Assembly (NCBI RefSeq): GCF_001949145.1
Contig: NW_019091385.1
Span: 1,150,268 to 1,180,395, forward strand
DNA from: Acanthaster planci
Lineage: Eukaryota > Echinodermata > Asteroidea > Valvatida > Acanthasteridae
Length of the DNA: 30,128 bases
Reading direction: 5' to 3'
Below the pieces are notes generated by a model. That model saw only the letters and a list, made by a program, of their open reading frames with translations. It had not been told where the DNA came from and ran no database searches. A program made the translations under genes and the position numbers. The stretch's first letter is position 1, and each line of letters begins with the position of its first letter. Positions 19,918 through 29,815 of the stretch are shown here, piece by piece.

Positions 19918-20848
19918 CCGCGGCTTCCCTGAGCAACATCACAGCAACAGCGCTCTCTGTTGTTCAGTTAATTTACCTAAAACTTAGTATCACGTTTTCA
20001 TCAGCTTTGGCAATTTATGTACATGTACTGACTTACAAGAATTACCCGATTTAACAACCGACTCACCAATCTATTGGGATTTTCCAAGCACCTGCTAGCA
20101 CTGTGTTTGCTAAAATCAAATGGTTCGATTTAAGGTTAGCGGGCAAGTTGAACACGATCAAATTAATAAGTTCAGTGTAAACTCAAAACTGTGTCAAAAT
20201 TCCTTACCTACTTTACAGTTGCTTTATTTTCGAGTCTATCAAGTAATTATTATGTAGCGGCACACGGGGGGGGGAGTGCCCTGGAGGTGTCCGGCGTGTG
20301 CCTGGACAGCAAGTTGTGGGAGGTGATCCCGGGACACAGCAATAGTAACAAGGACACTGGTTCGAGATTCGATCCTTTTATTTTCCAGTTCATTCCAGCC
20401 TGAAAATTAACTTTAAAAAACCTTGCAAAAACAGAGAAGTAAATGTATACGTATTGCATATCAATTATTTATAAAAAATTACACGCAGTGATAATTTATA
20501 CAATCATAATACATTATTACATGTAATTGGAACCGTTCAATGGCTTACTAACAGGCAATTCTCCAAGAATTAGCCAGAATATGAATGTGCAGGCCAACTG
20601 GTATCGGAAGCTATGAATGGCCTGCCGAAACAATACAAAGGTTGTAATGATATACTATGTTACTAAAAACAGGACTAATCCAGAATTAATCAAATCTGAA
20701 ATACATTGTATTCTTAGAGCTGTGCGTACATGTAGGCCTACATGTACAGTGCGCACTGCAACTGCAGCAACGGCCGCGCGACTACGTGGTTCGTAAGCGT
20801 GACGTCTCTTCAGTTTAAACCACGCCCACTGCATGGGCACTGCTCATC

Positions 20849-21092
20849 CGGTTCGTAGGTGACTTTGTCACAAAGGCGGACGCACCAGGATTTGCAGGCT
20901 CCAATTGGTCGATCCTAAAGTTGCGCGATAACGGCCGGTTCCACGGCTCCATGTAAACGGAGATCAATGCATGTAACTCTATGTGCAGTGAGTGTCCAGT
21001 GGGCGTGGTTAACGCGCATATTCAACGATCGTCCAATGGAAGCCTGAAAATTGTGGCGCGTCCGCTTTTGTGACGAAGTCACTTACGAACCG
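20849..21092. mobile_element. MITE with 66-base terminal inverted repeats
   Basis: Left arm 20849-20914 starts cggttcgtaggtgactttgt. Right arm 21027-21092 is its reverse complement with about ten differences and ends cttacgaaccg. Total about 244 bases. Part of the interior (ccagtgggcgtggtta, 20997-21012) is also inverted relative to DNA just outside the left end (taaaccacgcccactgc, 20815-20831), which suggests rearrangement or a larger composite palindrome. Confidence 0.75.
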
Positions 21093-21311
21093 TCATGCTG
21101 AGAGAAATATGGAAGGGGCTGCGGAACACCGTGATCAGAATAACGACAAGAATACTATCAAATCAGTGCTAACTGAATATGCTTGCCCTGAAGAAGGTAC
21201 TCAGTTACCGAAAGCTTGCGGCAATCACATATTTCAGAGCACCGATTTGATATTATATTCTTGTCGTTTTACAAGGCAGGCCAAAGGTCACCAATCTGTG
21301 GGTTGCACCAC

Positions 21312-22500
21312 ACCAATACCCACCTATTTAAAACAGTGCAAAATCAGATCGAAATGGCGCCCTCTGGTGAATCTCAGGAAGAGGTTGTGCTCCGGTTTTT
21401 CACCGAAATTCCAGATTATGTCAGTCCCCTACACGTTGTACATGCGTTCAACCCTTTCCCACCTTGGATATCTGTTGACTGTACCAGACAAAAGCAGGCC
21501 GTATTATACTTCAGCATACATTTACACGGCATATACATGTACATGCACATTGACTACTGAGTTGTTGTTTGGTTGGTTTTGACTCAAAGTATCCCATTTA
21601 GTCAGATGGAACTTTAAAAGTTGTACTTTCTGACCACCTGAAGTTCATTTGCGGTTTTCTTCTCAACTTTAAAAGTGTCAGCCACATTTAAAAAAACCTA
21701 TGTCTTTATTCCCCTTTCCCAAATATACTCCAAATTTTTAGTCAATTTATGCGCTCATTTAGCGCCCGCTCGAAATCTGTGCAAAATAGGCCCATAAGTT
21801 GTAGGTGTTGCCGTTTAGCAAAATAACCCAATTTGGAAGTTACAGTATTTCCCAAATTTGTGATTTGAATAGTTATTTATATGATCCGTCCCGATTATGG
21901 CAGCTCGTACTGTAAATACTCCCACCCAGAGTCCACAAAACAGTGAGCTCTAGCGTAGAAATCTCGACATCCAGTTTTATACACCACAAAAGCGAGTGCG
22001 CGCTGAAGTGCACCCATCATTGATCTCCATTATAATGGAGATCAGTGTGTGCAGTCATCATCACGGTGGTGCATTAATTCCACCATGATGTGGTTGTATT
22101 TTTGCAGGGGAGTTCATTAATATTTTGTGATCCCATACCATAATCAGGAGGGATCATGAAAATATTTCGATAAATCCCAAATTTGGGACTGATAGTTTCC
22201 AGTTCGGGGTATTTCTTTCACAACTGAAGCCCCAACTTTGCGGGCCTATTTTGGCTACATTCAGAGCTGATGGGCGCATAGTTTTACTGTTATTTTGGGG
22301 GTATCTTTGGGGGAAAACGAATAAAAAAACTTGTGGCTAACCCCCATAAAATTGATAAGAAAAAAATCCTCCAGCCATAATCTTGAATTTCCAGTGAAAA
22401 AAACCAACCTCTTCACGAGAGTCAACAGGCGGCACTATTTCAGTCCGATTTTGCACTGTTTTCTGTATTATGGTTGCAGGCCAGTAAATAGGTCCAAAAT
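21312..22500. repeat. Large imperfect inverted repeat (about 1.2 kb)
   Basis: The left arm (about 21312-21900) and right arm (about 22138-22500) match as reverse complements in several ordered segments. Examples are atgatccgtcccgattatgg against 22138-22157, and acagtgcaaaatcag (21333) against the region near 22445-22462. The loop of about 240 bases contains a perfect 22-base palindrome at 22022-22043 with half-site GATCTCCATTA. It may be an old foldback transposon. Confidence 0.65.
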
Positions 22501-22700
22501 TGCCATGCGCGGACCGAATCACGATTTGTAGGCTGCCAAATTCTCTGCTATTAGAGCCTTTCGTGGCACGTGGACAGGGTGGCTTGTTAAAAATGTGGAT
22601 GAAATGCAGGGGCAGGACTATCAGCTTGTATTTCTGAAAGTATTGGACCAAACAGGGCCCTCCAAATTGCCCTATTTTGCCATGGAGTGTAGGCATCAAT

Positions 22701-25071
22701 TTCTAAAATGGCGATGGGCCTCCTGACTGTTTTGAGAGGTGATTTTCTCTGGTAAAGCCACTAAAACTTGAAAGGAAAATGAAAGATGAGGAAGTGAGCT
22801 TTAATTTGATACGTGTCTTGAACACCTGTGAAACTTGTATTTTTCCTGATTTTCTGAATTGGGGATATTTATCACTGTTGTCTGTAGCAACTTATTTACT
22901 GGTCTGGACCCCTATGGGCCGAGCGCGTACTTGATGTAGTGCAACCATAGCGGGCGCCATAACTGATATTGCTTAACATTCGCGCTCGCGTGATGATGCC
23001 CACGTGCGTGCAAAGTACAGCCAGCAAATGAAAGGTAACTTCATCTTTTGTGTTAAATAAGGAGACATTTCATTCAAAATTTGTGCCCAGTGTTTGTTCA
23101 ATGCACGATACGAGAGATTACAGTTAGTTTTAGCATTTCTTTACTTCTGTTGGGTATTTTGTTCACCTCGAATCTGAACGAGCAAGTTCGAACTGGACCT
23201 AGGGGCCTAAGCATGCTTGCTGAAGCTTAGTTGAACATGTTGCATTTGATAGCCCCATCCTTGCACCATATTATATGTAGGCCCTACCCACCCTAACGTG
23301 GCGCATTTTGATTTGTCGTCCGCTGTTTCACTAACTTAAAGCAATTTTAGACCTGCAGTTTGTTAAATTTCACAATATCTGAAATTTCAACACAACCTTT
23401 CATTGGCCCGTGCCTAGTATATAAGTATAAGCCTTATCGCAAATACTGCATGCAGCAAACTTTGCCCCTTTTTCCTTCCCGCAATGCCATTCTATTGTGC
23501 AAAATCACCCATGCAGTATTTACGATAAGGCTTATAGGCCAAGGCCTACATAGTACATTCTCGTGGTTTGGATGATGTCACTGAGTCATGTGAGCCTTGA
23601 TTCATCTCTCTGATTGGTCAATTGGTGGCTATTCTGTATTTCACATTCGAAACTCAAAGGGGCAAAAGTAGTGCAGTGGTCTGTGGGAAATTCTTACTTT
23701 TTGACAAAACTCGCAACCTTGCAACCTTTCCATCAAGCATGCTCAAAATTTCACTGCTTGTGTGCTATGATTATTTCCCAGTCCCACACTATACTGAGTT
23801 TTCCTGCTTGAGTCCCACCCAAGTAATCTTGTGAGGTTTTTCCGCAAGCTCTCGGACAAGCACTGAGCATACAGTGCTTATTAATATACATTGGGTAAGG
23901 GCAAAACCCGTTATATAAATGAAAAACTGGAAATGCAAGTAATTGTCCAAGCATTTGAAAATTTTTCAATGATGCCAGCTTTGGAAAATTCCCCAAATCC
24001 CACAAACCTTGGCAGTGTAATCTCCCATAAAACCAGCGATCTAAAGTTATTTAAATTTAAAAATTTCCAGGGTTTGCCAACTAAACTTAAACCATTCATA
24101 AGAAAGAGAAGCTGGCGAGATTGGCAATGGCATCAGCTCGGATGGTCGGGGTGGAAATCAGTGTTCGTGCATGTTTCTAATAGTCCTGCATGCATCCACT
24201 GCTCTCTGTTGGTGCACGGACATGTGGCTTGTGGGCCGATTGCAAGCGTTTCTTTGTGTTCGAGTCTGTGAGATACGCACCATAATAACCGTCATTCACT
24301 CTGCCAAACACAAATCTTTGACTACTTTTCATCCTTCATTTTTTCCATATTGGAAAGAAATTCTACTCAACCTGCTGAGTGAATTGAAGGTCAAAAGAGC
24401 AATTCTCAAAATTTTCCATCTGCGCCTTAGAACAAGACTAATGGCCATGTGTTGAAGCTGGTAGCAGTCATACACTTAGGAAGAATGTAGCTTTTGGAAT
24501 GTTCATCAACAATTGCACAAATAGGCACAAGTGGTTCTGTGCGGGTGAAAGTAGTCCAATTTTTGATGGAATTTATAATCGAAAGATTGAGAAAACTGTA
24601 ATAGTTCATCGTCGGTGGAATAAGGTCACTTTTTGGGGACTTAAAGGAAATAAATATTTATTCAGTACATTTTTGGTAGCTTGAAAATAAAGCTAAATAC
24701 ACTGAGTTTCTTTTTTGTCAAATAAGCATTTTAGAACTCATGGTCACTTCTATAAAAACTTTAAAAATCGAAAGCCGGCAGGCTAAGTAGATTGATAATC
24801 TCTTCCCATAAATGGTGTGCTTCCATGAAGTTAAAATTACCAGTTTAAAAATCTGTAATGATAATAAATCTTTCATGTTTCCGATGCAATATAAAGGGAT
24901 AATTTTTAATGACACGTACGAGTGTTCAGGACACAACTTACAAGTGCACTCTACTAGAGCCAGTCTAGTGGACTATTGGTACATGTACCTTTGTATCCTT
25001 GGCCCTACTCCAAAACTGGAAACAAGAAGAGGAAGATAAGACTTGAAGGTTTTCATGGTGAAAGAACTATA
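22701..25071. other. Intergenic DNA, no gene recognised
   Basis: AT-rich apart from a CpG-containing patch near 22915-23015. Several frames of 60-126 codons were inspected (for example plus strand 23891-24271). None has a recognisable motif, conserved splice borders or a domain. The small inverted repeat at 23426-23536 is the only structured element. Confidence 0.5.
23426..23536. repeat. Short inverted repeat, MITE-like
   Basis: Arms tataagccttatcgcaaata (23426) and tttacgataaggcttata (ending 23536) pair over about 25 bases with one or two mismatches. The loop is about 60 bases and noncoding. Confidence 0.65.
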
Positions 25072-25251
25072 TGAGTAAAAAACGATTGCAGTTAAACCAT
25101 GGATCGATCTCAGTATGTGCGGTTTTGAGAAGAACCAGGGACTTGTCATCTCGACACCGTTCTACAGTGATTTGCTCCCCGGTTCTTCTCAGAACCACAC
25201 ATACTCAAGAAAGATATTGATCCATGGTGTAACCGCAGTCGTTTTTACTCA
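25072..25251. repeat. Inverted repeat ending in histone-type stem-loops
   Basis: Arms 25072-25136 and 25181-25251 are reverse complements at about 85 percent by eye, around a 44-base spacer. Each arm's inner end is the stem-loop sequence ggtt(c/t)tgagaagaacc or its complement. Part of the spacer and its left margin (cttgtcatctcgacaccg..., 25142-25177) is repeated in direct orientation at 25438-25474. Confidence 0.75.
25181..25217 (+). promoter_or_regulatory. Histone-type mRNA 3' stem-loop plus CAAGAAAGA element
   Basis: On the plus strand a 6-base-pair stem GGTTCT/AGAACC closes a TCTC tetraloop at 25181-25196. It is followed by ACACATACT and then CAAGAAAGA at 25206-25214. This matches the metazoan replication-dependent histone 3' end: a stem of six pairs, a four-base loop with U at positions 1 and 3, and a purine-rich U7 snRNA binding element about 9 bases later. 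No histone coding sequence precedes it. Confidence 0.6.
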
Positions 25252-26380
25252 AGAGGAGAAAGGCTTAAAAATTAAACATTTGACAAAAACCTCCCCGGCT
25301 GTGAATGGTATGAGCAACATACACACATTTTTTAATTGCCTTTTTGATTAATTCACCCTGCAGTTTATCATGTTAATTCATTTGCCCAAACTGAAATTCT
25401 CTGACCACATGCCACATGTTGGTGAATTATTTAAAAATTTGTCATCTCGATACCATTCTACAGTGATTTGCTCAAGATCTTTACTGGTAATGAACACATT
25501 ACAAATCCATGCACCAGCAGTTGTGGTGATCTCAGAGAATGTTAATTAATGCACACCGCATTTATTTTAAAACTGCATGAACTCAATTCAGTGTACAGAT
25601 ATGGTTTTGTTGTTGTGGTTATTTGATGTTCAAGACCATATATATGTATGTGCTGGCCTCTTGCATTGAGCATGGTAGTGGAGAAGTTTAAATTTTGAGC
25701 TAATCTAGCTGTCTTGGAAATGTGGGCACTGCCCAAGTACAGCATGTTTGATATTCACAGAATTGATTTCAAAATGACCACAAAGAGTTACTGAAAAATG
25801 CCTAAAGGTTCAGCTTGTAAAAAAAACCATGGCAGAGAAACTGGAAAATATGTTGTAGGGAGATTCCACAGCCCCCCCCCCCCGCTCTTTTTATGGTTTA
25901 ACTTGTAGTTAGAATTTGTTGTGCTTGGTTTTCTGGCCTGTTTCAACTTTTCGGTTTACGCCTTGTTTTTTTCTGGGGGGGTGTTGATAATAGTTTTGGT
26001 TTTGATATAGAAATGGTGTCCGAGTCCTGAATAATTCAGGTCTTTGCAACTTTTCCCTTGAAGATTCTTTATTTAGTTTAAGTTTCTTTTCCTTCGTAGC
26101 GTGCCATTCTTGGAGTTCACATTTGATAATTGAAAACATCATATACTTTTTCTGCACAGAGGCAAACATTGATGGTGGACTCCACCTGTGCACAGAACTT
26201 GCAGCTGTGTAATGAACATACGTCTCATTAAGGTAAGACATGACTCAGATGATGGAGGCATGTAAGTCGAGACATGATATGAGGCTGAGGACACATACTT
26301 GACACCTGCTAACCCTTCTTATTTAATTGCAACTAGGCAGCTGTCGTGGCTTCACGCTTCACCCATGAAAGGGAAAAAAG

Positions 26381-26602
26381 AGGGGGAGGGAGGCTGCATG
26401 GGGTGTCAAGTGGGCATCTTGTCATTGTGTGTGGTGGTTGAGAGGGGCAATAACCTTTCCCTACCCCTCTTGGGTCAGGAAGGTCAGGCATAAGGGGAGG
26501 GGGGCTGCATGGGATGGCAAGCGGGAATCTTGTCATTGTGTGTGTGTTGGGGAGGGGGAAGTAGCCTTTCTCCACCCCACTTGGGTCAGGAAGATCAGGC
26601 AT
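26381..26602. repeat. Tandem duplication, 111-base unit, two copies
   Basis: Two adjacent units share gctgcatgggrtg, atcttgtcattgtgtgtg and cttgggtcaggaagrtcagg; gctgcatg recurs at 26393 and 26504, a period of 111. The unit is a multiple of three and the minus strand is open across both copies with the repeat MPDLPDP, but codon bias and neighbours do not support a gene. Confidence 0.8.
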
Positions 26603-26708
26603 GGGCCTAAATTGAATACCTTTCTGTATTTAAACAAAAGTTGAAGTTGCTACATATACTTGGTGCAACCAGTCAAAAATTGTATGGTTCTGTGTTTATA
26701 AGCCATTT

Positions 26709-27040
26709 GCGAGTTAAATTTGAATAAAATCTGGTACGCTGAGTTATCTGATTGCACATTAACATAATTTGAATTCCCCAGACTAAAGACGCTGTTGCTA
26801 TACCTCATGATTCAGAGCAAACTTTCACATAACGACCACTGTCTCTGGAATGGACTGGTTCCTTTGTGCCCTTCTTGTCCATCGATAACAGTTATTGTTG
26901 CAAGCCATCTCTAAATTAAGGAAAAGCTTGCCCCGAATCACGAGGTATAGTAACAGTGACTTAAGTATGGACAATTCAAATTGTTATGTTCATGTGAATT
27001 TAAAGAACTCAGTGTGCCAGATTTTATTCAAATTTAGCTT
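26709..27040. mobile_element. Foldback element family 2, copy 2
   Basis: Same architecture as 8161-8488: arms 26709-26822 and 26926-27040 around a loop with the same 35-base core. The arm tips (aatttgaataaaatctgg) are nearly perfect inverted repeats of each other. Same orientation as copy 1. Confidence 0.8.
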
Positions 27041-28832
27041 GTGAAAGACTTATATCTGTTGTGGTTTAGAGAATTGAACTAAACATTAAAGACACATTGC
27101 ACAGTGACGGATGTTATACATTTTGTAGACATGATGACAATTGTTTTCTGGCTGAGAACATAACCGACAGTAATCCTGTCTTGGGGTTACCAATGAAAGC
27201 CAAAATTAGCTTCAGTTTGAAAAGTGTTTATACCCAGCTCCTTAAAAATATTAGGAATGAAACCAAATATTTGTTTTGCACAAAGATGGTTTTTCATAAT
27301 TAATGTTATTATTATTTAACCATTTTATGATTATTTCTTCTCCACACACCAATCCCCTTGTTGCCATAATAGTACCCCCCCTTGGAGCATTGATGAAGGA
27401 CCAGGCAAGATGACAGTCACATTGTGGAATCCAAAGGGCCTGCATCTTATATCCTCCAGAATGGGAAAAAGACAGAAAAAAGGTAAAAACCATCACTTTG
27501 CGTACACTGAACTTAACCCTAACTCTGCCAGATGCACTGGCCATTTTGAGAAAGTGGGAGCTAGTCCCATTGAACAGTGCCACTGTTGGATCTTGTGGTG
27601 ACTGGCAACCACATACTCCCAGACTGTTTGACCTTGGGGAGAGTTGACCTGTCATGCCTGTTGGATCTTGTTACACTGAGCAGGCAAGCCACTTTGACAA
27701 ATGATGCAGTCTGATGTGTCTGGCAGGGTTTCTAGTTAATATTGTGCTTGTTTTAATTATGTAACAACTGCTTTGGAATCACTCCTGTTAATTGATAGAA
27801 ATGGGTCTTTCTATTTCTCCAGTCCAATTTTCCTTTTTAATTGTAGGGGTGTGCATTTGCGGGTATTTTTAGAACCGGGTACCCGTTTTTTGTTAACATC
27901 GGGTAACCGGAAAAGAGATCGCCTATATAACAAATGGCATTGTGTGCGACCCGGTGGATCATGTACCCAAAACGCGGTTCTTTTTGGTGCATAGGAAGCA
28001 AGCAGAACATTGTTCTAAACGTCGGAGCTAATTTCTCCTACCTTTTTATCAAACGAAATTGTTACCTTCAGTTTGCAAATTTTTTGTGGGTGTATGAAAC
28101 AGAAAGACAAATCTTCACGGGAAACGTCAGAAAAGAGAACAGAGCTGCAAACCACCTACATGATATACACACCTGCAAACGCTCAAAGGAAATGTCCCGG
28201 ATGCTGCATGACCACGTACACGCGGACGCATGTGGCGTGCACAAATGGTGCGCGCTGGTCATGTCACGTGCAGAGCAGATCAGTGCTATGTACGTCACAC
28301 GTTAAAAGGCTTAAAGTTTTATGTACAAAAATACCACCGTAACTCGAACAATGCCCACACCATTATATCCACTTATTTTGAAGTTTCTGATTCAAAAAAA
28401 ATGCCACCAAAATGCTTCAAACGGCGTTGAAAGTATCGGAAGTCTATATAGGGTTAGGAGTCATCGCGAGTTCATTTCTTTTCTGACGAGGTTGCATAAC
28501 TCAACGTAGCTGCAACTGTGTAATCCTGGCTTTCAAGATGCTGAAACTAACCTGATTGCAACGCGGGCCCAATTGTAGTCCCCTTCAGGTAGTTCAATCG
28601 CTGACACTGCAGCGACCATGTGACCGTAAAAAAGAAAGGTCATGTGAGTACACATAGGGAAGCCCAAGTGAAAAAAATAGCAGCGCTTCACGTTGTTAAA
28701 TGACTAAGCGATACGAAAGTTTTGCCACACGAAGGTACGTACCACGATGAAGTGGTTTAGTTTAATGAATACTTTTTCAGGATAACTCCATTCCCCTGAG
28801 GTTCAGTTGTCGAGATTTTAATGTATAAGTAC
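27041..28832. other. No gene recognised; probably TRPM-gene intron or intergenic
   Basis: A minus-strand frame of 134 codons at 27251-27655 has no recognised domain. The region near 27846-27915 has accgggtacccg-like palindromic words, typical of transposon debris. The next TRPM exon was looked for on the minus strand and not found. Confidence 0.45.
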
Positions 28833-28833
28833 N

Positions 28834-29190
28834 GTGCCATTTTTCCCCGTTACACATGCAGCGGTGCTGTGTCGCTCATCAATGGGGCCCTGGAGCACTT
28901 TTGTCCGCAGTGCTAATCCACGGGTGCGCTATCTCCAAAACAGTGGTATACTGTTTAGAAACAGTGACGGATTACCTTCGAAAAATGCAAGCCCAAAAAT
29001 GATGGCAATTCCCAGCAGCAGGTCTTATGTTCTGAGTACGGCCTTTTGTTACACGGACCAGCTCTTTCGTCCAATTTCGGGCAGCCCGGCTCTGTGCATA
29101 AAACCCAGGGTGCTCGAAAAGGGGTTCCCCAGCAGCAAGTGGTTAAGGTGGGCAGGACTTCAATCTGGCCAGGCCATGTACCTGGGGTAG
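28834..29190 (+). other. Uncharacterised GC-rich island open on both strands
   Basis: An open frame of 118 codons starts at the single ambiguous base region (28833) on the plus strand, and a 96-codon frame runs the other way over 28955-29245. I recognise no domain in either. It lies in DNA flanking the TRPM-like exon but does not resemble TRPM. It may be a repeat remnant or a lineage-specific exon. Minus-strand frame three has a hydrophobic run (LLLGIAIIFGLAFFEG) interrupted upstream by stops. Confidence 0.25.
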
Positions 29191-29363
29191 AGGCCTGACT
29201 CTTTACCGTAACATCTGAATTGTGAAGTAGTTCATGGTTAAACAAAAGGCGGGATCAGACTGGCTCAGACACTGAGAAAGATTAGGGGGAGATTTAGGAA
29301 CAGTTTTCGACAAGATAGTGCAACGAGCCAGACCTATCTGCCTGCCCCATTCACGGACTCTAC

Positions 29364-29550
29364 CTTGCGCCGCTCGAGCCCCAAGCCTGCTCCGGCCGCC
29401 CCGATGAACTCAATCTCCCCATAGGCGTTGGTGGCACTGGTGTGGGTGTGCGTCTCCACCTTCCACTTGGCCTTAGGGTCTGGGTTGTTAAGGAAGCGAT
29501 CATCGTGGTCCGACTTGTGATTGCCACACTGGCACTTGGGATCATCCGGA
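29364..29550 (-). CDS. Exon of a TRPM-family channel (N-terminal region)
   Basis: The acceptor GTCTGCCTTTCAG is followed by one base completing a codon, then PDDPKCQCGNHKSDHDDRFL, NNPDPKAKWKVETHTHTSAT and NAYGEIEFIGAAGAGLGLER, then RK and the donor GTAGAG (phase 0). The pattern C.CG...H...W....H....TNA(Y/F)G.I.F.G is the start of the cytoplasmic homology region of TRPM cation channels, a SLOG-like domain. The base composition is clearly more GC-rich than the flanks. Upstream exons would lie right of the window. I found no following exon in the 9-29 kb region. Confidence 0.75.
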
Positions 29551-29815
29551 CTGAAAGGCAGACAAAGAGTTTCTTGTTATGGGGGGGGTTGAAGTTAATA
29601 TCACCCATTTTTTCAAACATAATTCTTATCTGTCCGTTGGTCTGTCTTTTTTGTCTTGTACATAATTCAGATTACTGAATATTTATAAATTTCAAATATA
29701 CATAGCCTACGTATTTTGTTCATTTTCATTTTAATACATGGGTATACTTTCATATTTGTGTTTGTATACATATTTATCTTCAATGGTATATATTTGTTTC
29801 AATGCACACCCAAGC

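Larger units (their letters stand above)
17713..20160. repeat. Duplicated block B (GGT promoter, exon 1, start of intron 1)
   Basis: Counterpart of block A. For the minus-strand GGT gene, the part above 18596 is promoter and upstream DNA, and the part below 18532 is intron 1. Both blocks hold a member of the same MITE family at a similar offset (4802-5238 and 19471-19917). Edges are approximate. Confidence 0.8.

Noticed and set aside
20191-20403. Possible secreted small protein with a hydrophobic start
   Set aside because: It needs a non-ATG start, includes a poly-G run and has no downstream support. The tRNA-like ggttcgag word at 20360 also lacks a matching arm, so a tRNA or SINE call was dropped.
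27251-27655. 134-codon minus-strand frame as a TRPM exon
   Set aside because: No TRPM motif (such as a VTGGAK-type glycine loop) and no matching splice phase.
29442-29678. Plus-strand and off-frame minus-strand ORFs at the TRPM-like exon
   Set aside because: Shadows of the splice-supported frame at 29364-29550, which alone gives the C.CG...H and TNAYGEIEF motifs.
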